Shown here piece after piece: positions 25,743 to 33,575 of a DNA stretch of 63,058 nt. A model generated the notes under the pieces. It made no database searches. It worked only from the letters and a program-made list of their open reading frames with translations, and was not told where the DNA came from. Position numbers and translations under genes: made by a program. Source of the DNA: CAXBES01 sp963974915 (GTDB lineage: Bacteria; Bacteroidota; Bacteroidia; Flavobacteriales; Flavobacteriaceae); contig CAXBES010000017.1 in the NCBI GenBank assembly GCA_963974915.1, positions 1 to 63,058 of the forward strand, given 5' to 3'. Within the stretch, counting starts at the first letter, position 1. Every line of letters starts with the position of its first letter.

Positions 25743-26942
25743 TTAAAAGTGTAAATCAAATCCTATGCGAAATTCAATTCCGTGATGTTCTGCATTCGCT
25801 GTATGATAGCTAAGGTCACTTTGAACCTTCAACTTGTGACCCACAATATACTTAGAAACACCCAAAGTGTATTCATCCCGATCTGCGTTTTGTGTAATAG
25901 TGTCATAATTAATTGTTGAAAAACGACCGGCTATTTCGTAGTTATTTTTAAACAGGTACCCCACTTGTAAGTTAAATGCGTTTCCTACTTGTACTATATC
26001 TCCGGTTTCGGTCCCGTCTGCTTCGGTTGCAATAGGATCGTCTGCAGAACGATCGGCAAATTCGCCCATAAAAGAAAATCCGTTGTATTTTAGCATTGCA
26101 TCAATGAAGATGGTTGAGATATCCGTTTCGTAAAAACCATTGGAAGTTTCCATATACGATCCTTGATTGCTTCTGTTCTTAACTGCATCCTGGTTGAAAT
26201 CGTAGGTAACACCTATCATTAGTTTTAAAGTTTCTTCTCTTTTCAGATCTGCCTGCACATAATCACCTTTGCTTTTGAAATTCCCAAAAGGAAGAGCTTC
26301 GATTCTTCCGGTAAATTGATGACCTCCAAGATTGCCGCTGGTAATATTTCTACCTTCTCCTTGGGAGATCGCTATTTTTTCGCGTAAAATAAAGGATTCT
26401 GAAAGTGCTGTGTGGTGACGAAGTTGAATTCCAATATCCCGATCTATATTAAATCGACTATTTAGAATGGATCGATCGATCAATTGAAGGTTTCCCGATG
26501 AAACAACACGCTCAATATTTCCGGGAAGTTTAGTCTGTCCTACCCATAGCTCAAAGTTCTCATAGAAATTCCACATCACCACCGCATCGAGAATATATCT
26601 TGGAGCGTTACTGGTAAATTGATTTGCACCCGAAATATCCCGGTTCGATAAACCGAGTTCAATTTTGTATTTAAGCCTTGGTGAGTAAGCGAAGCCGCCG
26701 AATTTCAAGCGGGCTCTTCTTATTAAGAAGTTATGTTCGGGTTTGCCAAATTGATCCTCTTCGTAATCCCATTGAGACATAGCTCTAAACTGAATTCTTG
26801 GGGCAAACTTGATGCTCCACGAGCTGTCCTTCGCAACTAAATTAAGCATACCTTTCCCAAACTTAGTATCTGTTTCTTCTTGTGAAATTGCAGAAATTGA
26901 AAAGCACAATAGTATTAGAAAAATTACATGGTGTAATTTCAT
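25743..26942 (-). CDS. Porin of the OprO/OprP (phosphate-selective) type
   Basis: A 399-residue outer-membrane beta-barrel with a signal peptide (1-20, ending SAISQ). It has the alternating strand pattern and features of OprO/OprP porins: FAPRIQFRAMSQW, NFLIRRARLKFGGFAYSPRLKYKIELGLSN and WVGQTKLPGNIER. The last residue is Phe, as is usual for barrel proteins. It probably passes phosphate or other anions. It lies just upstream of the PiT transporter gene on the same strand and has its own promoter with three phased TGTTA-like units (26986-27014). Location and regulation both point to phosphate uptake. Confidence 0.8.
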   Translation of the reverse strand: MKLHHVIFLILLCFSISAISQEETDTKFGKGMLNLVAKDSSWSIKFAPRIQFRAMSQWDYEEDQFGKPEHNFLIRRARLKFGGFAYSPRLKYKIELGLSNRDISGANQFTSNAPRYILDAVVMWNFYENFELWVGQTKLPGNIERVVSSGNLQLIDRSILNSRFNIDRDIGIQLRHHTALSESFILREKIAISQGEGRNITSGNLGGHQFTGRIEALPFGNFKSKGDYVQADLKREETLKLMIGVTYDFNQDAVKNRSNQGSYMETSNGFYETDISTIFIDAMLKYNGFSFMGEFADRSADDPIATEADGTETGDIVQVGNAFNLQVGYLFKNNYEIAGRFSTINYDTITQNADRDEYTLGVSKYIVGHKLKVQSDLSYHTANAEHHGIEFRIGFDLHF

Positions 26943-26968
26943 AAAATCGTTTTAAGTTTTTGTCGGTG

Positions 26969-26976
26969 CAAATAAC
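26969..26976 (-). promoter_or_regulatory. -7-like element of the porin gene
   Basis: GTTATTTG on the minus strand keeps only the TTTG core of TAnnTTTG. It is supported mainly by its position: exactly 21 nt from the middle TGTTT unit, as at the two sister promoters. Confidence 0.35.
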
Positions 26977-26985
26977 TTAAATCAA

Positions 26986-27014
26986 TGTTAAGCTAATGTT
27001 TCCTAATTGTTATC
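26986..27014 (-). promoter_or_regulatory. Triple Pho-box-like repeat before the porin gene
   Basis: TGTTA, TGTTT and TGTTATC start at 26986, 26997 and 27008, with a strict 11-nt period. The unit matches those before the phosphate transporter and the beta-helix lipoprotein genes. Confidence 0.6.
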
Positions 27015-27027
27015 TTTAACTTCTTTC

Positions 27028-27057
27028 AAAAAAAAGAGCTGTCCTACAAGACAGCTC
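27028..27057 (-). terminator. Orphan minus-strand terminator
   Basis: On the minus strand GAGCTGTC (27057-27050) pairs perfectly with GACAGCTC (27043-27036) over a 6-nt loop and is followed by eight T. No annotated minus-strand gene ends here: the next one upstream, the TonB receptor, already has its own terminator at 27712-27743. It may end a small RNA, insulate the porin promoter, or both. Confidence 0.8.
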
Positions 27058-27105
27058 CTGCACTGAAAATCTAGTCGACAAAAACTAAACGATTTTATAA
27101 AGTGC
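27028..27105 (-). ncRNA. Candidate small RNA ending at the orphan terminator
   Basis: A possible transcript of about 78 nt runs from a -7-like box TTAATTTG (27117-27110 on the minus strand, matching TAnnTTTG except its second base) to the strong terminator at 27028-27057. It contains no ORF. Its position between phosphate-type genes suggests a possible role in phosphate response. The terminator is solid; the promoter and the RNA are inference. Confidence 0.3.
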
Positions 27106-27245
27106 CATACAAATTAAGTGCATCGATGTAGTATTAACATAAATACAATATTAAATAAACATTAAGAAAGCTTCATTTTTTAAAAACTATACGTTCAGAA
27201 TCTAGAAAACATAATAACTTGAAAAACAGAACATTATAGCTGCAA

Positions 27246-27298
27246 TGTTAAATTAACGTTACGAAAAGGTTTAATTAAGGTAAATATTTATATATTTG
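27246..27298 (+). promoter_or_regulatory. Promoter of the small secreted protein gene with an 11-nt-phased array
   Basis: TGTTA, CGTTA, GGTTT and GGTAA start at 27246, 27257, 27268 and 27279, again with an 11-nt period. A perfect -7 element, TATATTTG, follows at 27291-27298. The array reads in the opposite sense relative to its gene compared with the three minus-strand promoters, and its units are weaker, so a shared regulator is less sure here. Confidence 0.4.
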
Positions 27299-27327
27299 TA
27301 TAGTAATCAATGATAAATGTATCTGTT

Positions 27328-27687
27328 ATGAAAAAAATTCTTTTATTAGTCGTGGTTTTTTTGAGTGTGAGTTTTGCTCAGGCTCAAAATGATAAAAATG
27401 AGTATGTTGTAGATGGAGATTTGATCAAAGCGACTTTATATCATTCAAACGGAGAAGTAGCTCAAACAGGTTATTATACTAAAGAGAACAAGCTCCATGG
27501 AGAATGGTTAAGTTTTGATACTAATGGTAATAAAACAGCCACTGCTCAGTATAATAATGGCGAGAAAGTTGGTACGTGGCAATTTTATCAAGGTGAGGTT
27601 ATGAAGGAAGTTACTTATAGTAATTCAAAAATATCTAAGGTAAAAACTTGGGAGTCAACAGATACTCGTATAGTTTCACATCGATAG
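27328..27687 (+). CDS. Small secreted MORN-like (YwqK-type) repeat protein
   Basis: A 119-residue exported protein. The start at 27328 is preferred because the signal peptide MKKILLLVVVFLSVSFAQAQ begins there; an upstream ATG at 27310 would add MINVSV. The mature part has three MORN-like units typical of YwqK-type proteins: ATLYHSNGEVAQTGYYTKE, KLHGEWLSFDTNGNKTATAQYNNGEKVG and TWQFYQGEVMKEVTY. Some relatives are called antitoxins of toxin-antitoxin systems, but there is no toxin here and the protein is secreted. It lies alone, facing the TonB receptor gene across a bidirectional terminator, and has a phased-repeat promoter. Confidence 0.75.
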   Translation: MKKILLLVVVFLSVSFAQAQNDKNEYVVDGDLIKATLYHSNGEVAQTGYYTKENKLHGEWLSFDTNGNKTATAQYNNGEKVGTWQFYQGEVMKEVTYSNSKISKVKTWESTDTRIVSHR

Positions 27688-27711
27688 AGATAATTAAAGT
27701 TAACACATAAG

Positions 27712-27743
27712 AAAACGGGTCAATATTTATTGACCCGTTTTTC
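27712..27743. terminator. Bidirectional terminator between convergent genes
   Basis: AAAACGGGTCAAT pairs perfectly with ATTGACCCGTTTT over a short loop, with A and T tracts on the two sides. It serves both the small secreted protein gene and the TonB receptor gene. Confidence 0.85.
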
Positions 27744-27770
27744 TATTTAAATAATATTCTATTTATGCTT

Positions 27771-30602
27771 TTAAAATCTTACACTATAGCTGAGGCTTAT
27801 ATCCTGACCCGGATTCCATCTTGAATAGTTAGTGTCTTCGGCTCCAAACGATTGGTAAACACTTTCGATATCATCGTTCAAAAGATTTTCAAACTTTAAA
27901 GAAAGGGTTGAATTATTATTTGCTCCAAAGCTTTTTGAAAGATTGAATTTCACATTGTGAAAAGGAAGGGTGAATACGTCGGCTACATCACCGGCCCCTA
28001 CAATTTGTAGCGTTTTCCCCTGCGAATTATAAAAAATACCACCGGTCCATCCGTTATCTTCATAATTAAATCCAACATTTAAAAGATACGGCGATTGACC
28101 TTGAAGTTGTCGTGTGTCGTCTAACGTTTCACCTTCTCTTAAGTTATCTTGTCGTCCTTCTCTTTCATCTTCACTGTATTCCTGTTGTGATTCTATGATG
28201 GACAGATTTACATTAAAGTTTAAGTTTTGAAGTCCGTTGATAAAACCAAGATTCTTTCTAACTTCAATTTCGCCACCAAAAACTTTTGCGTCTCCAAGGT
28301 TTAAGGGTGTGTATTGCCCATAAGCTCGTCTAATAAACGAAAGTTCGATGGGGTCTTTAAACGATTTGTAAAAACCGCTTAAGGCGAAGAAATCACCAGA
28401 CTCTCCATATTGCTCAAATCGCAAGTCGAAATTGTTGATATATGTAGGTTGCAAATTGATATTTCCTATAAACGTTGTGCTACTTATAGGATCAAATATC
28501 TCTGCTAGCGAAGCTTCTTTAAACGAAGGTCTTGCGGTAGTTCTTGCAAAAGATGTTCTAATTTTTTGGTCTCCATCCTCATTCAAATCAAAAATAAGGT
28601 TAACAGACGGGAAGAAATCAGATTTATTTAAAACTTCAGCCGAATTTAGTGTTGTTCCAAGTTGATCTTCTCCCGTGTATTTCAGAATGAATTGCTCATA
28701 CCTAACTCCCACTATAGAATTAAGCCAATCGGTAACTTTAAATTCTTCGGAAATATAACCCGAAGTAATAGAAATATCAGAATCGAATGAATCTGAATCA
28801 TTTGAATCATCTCTTATAAAAAACCCACTATTTGTTGTTGGATCATAAATATTCTCATCTGCCAGGATCAAATCAGGATCTCCATTTAGGGTAGCTGAAG
28901 GGAAGTTCAATAAAGGAATTGAAAACTTTAATACATCAAAAGTTCGGTTTTTAAAAGTGTAACCTCCTCCAAATTTTGCTTTAGCCTCAAAACCAAATAA
29001 AGAATGCTTTTTCTCAATATCTATTTTTCCTGCAAGATTTATTTCTTCCAGATCTCTAAAAAACCTGGAAGGTATACCAGACTCACTTGGTTCAATTGTA
29101 TATACCTGCTCTCCAGTATCCGGGTTTGTAGTTACTCTAAACGGAGAAACTCTAAAATCTTTATCTTCTATTTTAGCCAGAGAGGGCGATAGAGACCATT
29201 CAACATTCCAGTCATTTTCACTTCCCAAGGAGTGTTTTCCACTTAAAAGTCCATTTGTTATAGATCTTTGTGTGTAAATCAAGTTGTCTTTTAAGACATT
29301 ATTACTACTAATTATAAAGTTACTTTGTCTAAAAATTGAAGCCTGCGATTCACCATTTTGAACATGCAGAACATTAAATCTGTACTTCGATTTTTCAGAT
29401 TTTAACGATAATCCCGCCAAGGCGCTAATTAAAACATTATTGTTACCCAATTCGCCATTTTGTGTTCTGTCTGCCAAAAGTTCGAAGTTAGATTTGTCGG
29501 CTTCATCTTTTCTGTAAATCTGACCGTCGATATACTCATCATAATATGAAGTTTCATTTCTATAAGATAATGATGCTAAATACCCTAACTTTTTTTCTCC
29601 AATTTCGTACTGGTTACCGGCAGTTAATGAAAAATTATAATCTAAAAAACTAGTTTCACGTTGAGCGGCCATTCGTTTTTCAAATCTCTGTGTAATTAAT
29701 GACGCCACTTCTCCATTTTGCTGTGGGAGAGGAACAATTTGATTAGAAGCTAACGGATTGTCTCTCAATCCATCATCAAAGCCTAGGAAGTCGGTCGAGC
29801 TTCTATCTGAAGCTAAATAATCATCATTAAAGTGAAAATCTGAATTATAGGTTGCTCCAACAGAAACGCTATATTCTTCACGCGTGGGAATGTCCTTGGT
29901 TACAATATCGATAACCCCACCGGTGAAATCTGCAGGCTTATCTGCCGTGGCAGCTTTAACAACTATGACGTTCTCAAGAATTTGTGTAGGAAAGATGTCA
30001 AGTTGAAGAGTGTTTCTATCCGGATCTAAACCAGGGACATCTACTCCATTTAAAATAGATTTTGTATATCGGTCACCAAGACCACGTACATAAACGAATT
30101 TTCCTCCTTGTATCGATACCCCTGGAACATTTTTCACCGCACTTGCAATATCGCTAGCTCCGGTTTTTTTTATAGTTTCAAGTGAAAGACCATCTAATAA
30201 ATTTACTGAGTTTTTTTGTAAACTAAGTACCGCGGCTTCGGTGTTTTGACGTGCGGTTGTGGTAATTACAACCTCATCGAGCTGACCGGCACTCGCATTT
30301 AAAGTTACATCGGTATTGGTGAACTCTCCTTGAGTGATCACCACACCTGTGATTTCTTTAGTTTGATATCCTACAAATGAAAAAACCAGAGTATAAGTAC
30401 CGGGTTCTAACTCTAAACGATATCTACCTTCAAAATCTGAGGTAGTTCCTGTTTGTGTATCTTTTATAACAATATTTGCAAATGGAAGTACATCATTAAA
30501 CTCACCGTCATTTATAGTTCCTGAGACACCTGTGGTCTGACTAAAAACTACTTGAAAAAAGAAAAATGCAACAATTGCGTAAGGGAAATTCTTCATGTTC
30601 AT
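27771..30602 (-). CDS. TonB-dependent receptor with carboxypeptidase-like domain (putative phosphate-regulated)
   Basis: A 943-residue outer-membrane receptor. It starts with a signal peptide (to about residue 21), followed by a carboxypeptidase-regulatory-like domain (about 24-105, SGTINDGEFNDVLPFANIVI, DFEGRYRLEL). A TonB-box-like DEVVITT lies near 110, then come a plug (about 120-230) and a large barrel ending in Phe. The YVRGLGDRYTKSILNGVDVPG motif puts it in a subgroup unlike SusC. It lies 87 nt downstream of the beta-helix lipoprotein gene, which has a Pho-like array, and both are on the minus strand. A perfect 36-nt palindrome sits between them. Substrate unknown; phosphate or an organophosphate is suggested by context only. 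An alternative start is 30596. Confidence 0.85.
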   Translation of the reverse strand: MNMKNFPYAIVAFFFFQVVFSQTTGVSGTINDGEFNDVLPFANIVIKDTQTGTTSDFEGRYRLELEPGTYTLVFSFVGYQTKEITGVVITQGEFTNTDVTLNASAGQLDEVVITTTARQNTEAAVLSLQKNSVNLLDGLSLETIKKTGASDIASAVKNVPGVSIQGGKFVYVRGLGDRYTKSILNGVDVPGLDPDRNTLQLDIFPTQILENVIVVKAATADKPADFTGGVIDIVTKDIPTREEYSVSVGATYNSDFHFNDDYLASDRSSTDFLGFDDGLRDNPLASNQIVPLPQQNGEVASLITQRFEKRMAAQRETSFLDYNFSLTAGNQYEIGEKKLGYLASLSYRNETSYYDEYIDGQIYRKDEADKSNFELLADRTQNGELGNNNVLISALAGLSLKSEKSKYRFNVLHVQNGESQASIFRQSNFIISSNNVLKDNLIYTQRSITNGLLSGKHSLGSENDWNVEWSLSPSLAKIEDKDFRVSPFRVTTNPDTGEQVYTIEPSESGIPSRFFRDLEEINLAGKIDIEKKHSLFGFEAKAKFGGGYTFKNRTFDVLKFSIPLLNFPSATLNGDPDLILADENIYDPTTNSGFFIRDDSNDSDSFDSDISITSGYISEEFKVTDWLNSIVGVRYEQFILKYTGEDQLGTTLNSAEVLNKSDFFPSVNLIFDLNEDGDQKIRTSFARTTARPSFKEASLAEIFDPISSTTFIGNINLQPTYINNFDLRFEQYGESGDFFALSGFYKSFKDPIELSFIRRAYGQYTPLNLGDAKVFGGEIEVRKNLGFINGLQNLNFNVNLSIIESQQEYSEDEREGRQDNLREGETLDDTRQLQGQSPYLLNVGFNYEDNGWTGGIFYNSQGKTLQIVGAGDVADVFTLPFHNVKFNLSKSFGANNNSTLSLKFENLLNDDIESVYQSFGAEDTNYSRWNPGQDISLSYSVRF

Positions 30603-30612
30603 TATTTATATA

Positions 30613-30648
30613 AACTTGCTCGTCTTAAAATTTTAAGACGAGCAAGTT
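30613..30648 (-). repeat. Perfect 36-nt palindrome between the lipoprotein and receptor genes
   Basis: Two 18-nt arms are exact reverse complements with the centre between 30630 and 30631, giving a hairpin of about 16 bp with an AT-rich tip. It begins 11 nt upstream of the receptor start codon and lies in the intercistronic region, where it may act as a partial terminator, an mRNA processing or stability element, or a protein-binding site. Confidence 0.75.
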
Positions 30649-30689
30649 GGCTAATTCAATTCAATAAATAAGATTGTTTAGTGGGTTAC

Positions 30690-31967
30690 TTAAAAGGCTC
30701 CTTTTGCACTCGCAAGGGTCCATCCAAAAACACCTGTGTTAGCACCACCACTAGTACCAGTAGTTGTCCAGCTAGCAGCTCTTTCGGCAAACGTAGGGTC
30801 AAGGATTATAAGATCTTCAAAAACATCGTTATTAGGATCGTTGTCATCACAATTTGCGATACATCCACCTTTTTCAACAAAGACAGTATTATCAGCTCCA
30901 TTTAGAACCCAGTTCTGGAAAGTTATTTGTCCATCTAGAAAGTTCTGAGAAACTTCGTTATTATCTAATTCTACATCTGCAGAAGTTTTAAATCCTGATG
31001 CGTATACATTTCGGATAGTACCCATGGCGTTATCTCTCCAATCTGCATATTCTCCGTTTTCTGTTACTGTATTACCAATTAGTGTTAATCCATCAATAGT
31101 AAATGAACCTTCCAATGAACCGGCAGGACCATCAATTTCAAGAGCATGGTCAGAAATATCACCAAGAATTACTAAAGCATTTGAAATAGTTCCAGAGTAT
31201 GCTTCATCGATATCTAATCCATCATCACCTTGAGCCCAAACTAATAAGTTTGATGCATTTACTGATCCACCGAACCATTCGATACCGTCGTCTAAGTTCC
31301 CAAGAACTTCAATGTTGGAAATAACAGTTCCAGAACCAACACCTCCTAAGGTAAGTCCGTTGATCTCGTTACCATCACCAATAGATGTTCCTCCGTGTCT
31401 AATAGAAACGTAGTTTAAAGAACCAGAATTATCAGCGTTGTCAGTTCCACCGTATAATCCATTTGTATCACTTGCAGGAATTCCTTCAATTTGGTTTTCC
31501 AATGCATCTCCTGATAAGGATGCTCTTGCGTATCCTAAAACAATAACTCCTCCCCATAGATTTCGATCGTTTTGAGAAAGATTTGTTCCGGCTGTTTGTC
31601 CTACCTGAATATTGTCTGTACTAGATGTAAAGATAATCGGTGCATCTGAGGTTCCATTCGCTTGAATTTTACCACCACGAGCAATAATTAATACTGAGGC
31701 ATCTGCCTCTTGACCTGGTAGTGCCTTTATAATTGTTCCGGCTTCAATAGTAAGTGTAGCTCCACTGGTAACTGTTACACGACCGTCTAAAGTCCATATA
31801 GCGTCACTAGTTAAGGTCATATTTTCTGTAATTTGTCCTCTAAGAACAGTATCTACAGGATCCGGATCGTCATCTACTAGAATAGGATCATTGTCATCAC
31901 TTCCGCAGCTTACTACGAATAATGAGAGTGCTACTATAGCAATTTGAGAAAGAAAGAATTTTTTCAT
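30690..31967 (-). CDS. Surface lipoprotein with right-handed beta-helix
   Basis: A 425-residue lipoprotein: signal peptide with Cys21 (VVSCGSDDNDP), where the acidic residues after Cys favour surface export. The rest is a repetitive beta-helix: GTIIKALPGQEADASVLIIARGGKIQANG, then GVIVLGYARAS, NGLTLGGVGSGTVISNIEVLGNLDDGIEWFGGS, WAQGDDGLDIDEAYSGTISNALVILG. No catalytic motif is recognised. It is the first gene of a probable two-gene unit with the TonB receptor and has a six-unit phased TGTTA-like array upstream. It may bind or process the ligand at the cell surface for the receptor. Confidence 0.78.
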   Translation of the reverse strand: MKKFFLSQIAIVALSLFVVSCGSDDNDPILVDDDPDPVDTVLRGQITENMTLTSDAIWTLDGRVTVTSGATLTIEAGTIIKALPGQEADASVLIIARGGKIQANGTSDAPIIFTSSTDNIQVGQTAGTNLSQNDRNLWGGVIVLGYARASLSGDALENQIEGIPASDTNGLYGGTDNADNSGSLNYVSIRHGGTSIGDGNEINGLTLGGVGSGTVISNIEVLGNLDDGIEWFGGSVNASNLLVWAQGDDGLDIDEAYSGTISNALVILGDISDHALEIDGPAGSLEGSFTIDGLTLIGNTVTENGEYADWRDNAMGTIRNVYASGFKTSADVELDNNEVSQNFLDGQITFQNWVLNGADNTVFVEKGGCIANCDDNDPNNDVFEDLIILDPTFAERAASWTTTGTSGGANTGVFGWTLASAKGAF

Positions 31968-31999
31968 TTTAAATAATTATAAGAGTTAATTTTCTTCGG

Positions 32000-32007
32000 C
32001 AAAGAAA
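32000..32007 (-). promoter_or_regulatory. -7-like element of the beta-helix lipoprotein gene
   Basis: TTTCTTTG on the minus strand matches TAnnTTTG except its second base. Its upstream edge is 21 nt from the first unit of the phased array, identical to the spacing at the PiT and porin promoters. It gives a leader of about 28 nt. Confidence 0.45.
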
Positions 32008-32027
32008 CTGACATTATCACGAGGTTT

Positions 32028-32087
32028 AGTTATCTCAATGTTACGGTTGTTTTAGTTTTCTGTAAGCTAAGTGTTACCTTAATGTTA
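32028..32087 (-). promoter_or_regulatory. Six-unit Pho-box-like array before the beta-helix lipoprotein gene
   Basis: Units AGTTA, TGTTA, TTTTA, TGTAA, TGTTA and TGTTA start at 32028, 32039, 32050, 32061, 32072 and 32083, all in strict 11-nt phase. Several are followed by TC or CC, as in GTTATC and TGTTACC. It is the longest array in the window and would allow cooperative activator binding next to the -33 region. Confidence 0.6.
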
Positions 32088-32216
32088 TCCTGATTCATAG
32101 AACCACTAATGCAATAACTACATTATATATAATGTGAAGATCACGAAAAGTAGAAGCATTTTTGCGGGAGTCACTTTGCAGAATTTGGTATCTTGCATTT
32201 CAAAATTTTCGATAAA

Positions 32217-33557
32217 ATGATGCAATGGGAACAGCTTCTTTCGCTAAAAAAGCAGGGAGTTACTAATAAAAGATTACGAACTGAAGAAAACGAAACCCGT
32301 TTGGGATTTGAAGTAGACTACGACAGAATTATTTTTTCTTCTGCTTTTCGAAGTTTACAAGATAAGACACAGGTTATCCCTTTGTCCAAAACTTCTTTTG
32401 TTCATACCCGTTTAACACATAGCTTAGAAGTTTCTGTGGTGGGGCGTTCGTTAGGGCGATCTGTAGGGCGAGCATTACTGGAAAAGCACCCACACTTAAA
32501 AACGGTTCACGGATATCAGTTTAATGATTTTGGTGCAATCGTAGCAGCTGCATCTTTAGCACATGACATTGGGAATCCTCCCTTCGGACACAGTGGCGAG
32601 AAAGCAATAGGTGATTATTTCGCCAATGGGAACGGAAAACGCTTTAAATCACAATTATCTGAAAAAGAATATCAGGATCTAGTAGATTTTGAAGGAAATG
32701 CCAACGGCTTTAAGATCTTAACCGAGTCAAAGAATGGTGTTGATGGAGGACTTCGATTAACTTATGCCACTTTAGGAGCATTTATGAAATACCCAAAAGA
32801 ATCTCTTCCAAAGAAACCTACGAAACATATAGCCGATAAGAAGTACGGTGTGTTTCAGTCTGAAAGAGAGTTCTTTCTGGAAGTAGCTGAAGAACTTGGG
32901 TTGTTAAAGCGCGGGGCTTCAAACGATCTTAGCTTTTGCAGACATCCATTAGCTTATTTGGTCGAAGCCGCAGATGATATTTGTTACACGATTATCGACT
33001 TTGAAGACGGAATTAATCTAGGGTTAATTGAAGAAGAATTTGCTCTAGAATATTTAATAAAGCTTGTTAAAGACCGTATTAATACTGAAAAGTACACACT
33101 TTTAACGGAAGCTTCAGATAGATTAGCATACCTTCGGTCTTTGGCAATAAACACATTAATTGCCGAAGCTTCCAGCATATTTCTTGAGAATGAAGAAGCT
33201 ATATTGAAAGGAGATTTTTCCGAAGCATTACTCGACAAAAGTAAATACAAGGCTCAAATAGATGATATTATAAAATTGAGTGTTGAAAAAGTGTATCGAA
33301 GTACCGAAGTAATAGATAAAGAATTGACCGGCTATAAGATATTGTCTAATTTATTGGAGGTTCATAGTACCGCCTTCGAGAACTATTCGCTTGATAGAGT
33401 TCGACATTATGATCAACTTATTCTTAGGAGATTCGAAAATAGATTAGATAAAAAGCAGTCTATGTATACATTATTAATGGAATGTTGCAACTATATTTCC
33501 CGCCTAACAGATGGCAATGCCTTGCAGATATTTCAAAAGATTCAAGGAAATTTGTAA
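32217..33557 (+). CDS. dgt: dGTP triphosphohydrolase (dGTPase)
   Basis: A 446-residue HD-domain enzyme that splits dGTP into deoxyguanosine and triphosphate, tuning the dNTP pool. The HD motifs are seen as RLTHSLEVSVVGRSLGRSVG (first His), AHDIGNPPFGHSGE (HD pair) and AADDICYTIIDFEDG. The start is set at 32217 because family members begin with MQWEQLLSLK (second ATG at 32220); an ATG at 32193 would add eight unrelated residues. It converges on dxs. With nrdA, nrdB and the dCMP deaminase gene it makes four dNTP-metabolism genes in the window. Confidence 0.9.
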   Translation: MMQWEQLLSLKKQGVTNKRLRTEENETRLGFEVDYDRIIFSSAFRSLQDKTQVIPLSKTSFVHTRLTHSLEVSVVGRSLGRSVGRALLEKHPHLKTVHGYQFNDFGAIVAAASLAHDIGNPPFGHSGEKAIGDYFANGNGKRFKSQLSEKEYQDLVDFEGNANGFKILTESKNGVDGGLRLTYATLGAFMKYPKESLPKKPTKHIADKKYGVFQSEREFFLEVAEELGLLKRGASNDLSFCRHPLAYLVEAADDICYTIIDFEDGINLGLIEEEFALEYLIKLVKDRINTEKYTLLTEASDRLAYLRSLAINTLIAEASSIFLENEEAILKGDFSEALLDKSKYKAQIDDIIKLSVEKVYRSTEVIDKELTGYKILSNLLEVHSTAFENYSLDRVRHYDQLILRRFENRLDKKQSMYTLLMECCNYISRLTDGNALQIFQKIQGNL

Positions 33558-33575
33558 TTATATATACCTTAAATT

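Larger units (their letters stand above)
26943..27327. other. Regulatory intergenic region between the porin gene and the small secreted protein gene
   Basis: It holds, in order: the porin promoter with its triple TGTTA array (26969-27014), a strong minus-strand terminator (27028-27057), a candidate small RNA (27028-27105, minus strand), an AT-rich stretch, and a second phased array with a perfect -7 box for the plus-strand gene (27246-27298). No ORF is convincing except a possible short N-terminal extension of that gene from 27310. Confidence 0.55.

Noticed and set aside
27135..27162. A further phased array (TAACAT, CAATAT, AAACAT) in 11-nt steps
   Set aside because: Units are poor and the region is extremely AT-rich; spacing to the nearest -7-like box does not follow the 21-nt rule.
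27328..27687. Antitoxin of a toxin-antitoxin pair (a common label for YwqK-type proteins)
   Set aside because: It has a signal peptide and no partner toxin gene, so a cytoplasmic antitoxin role is unlikely.
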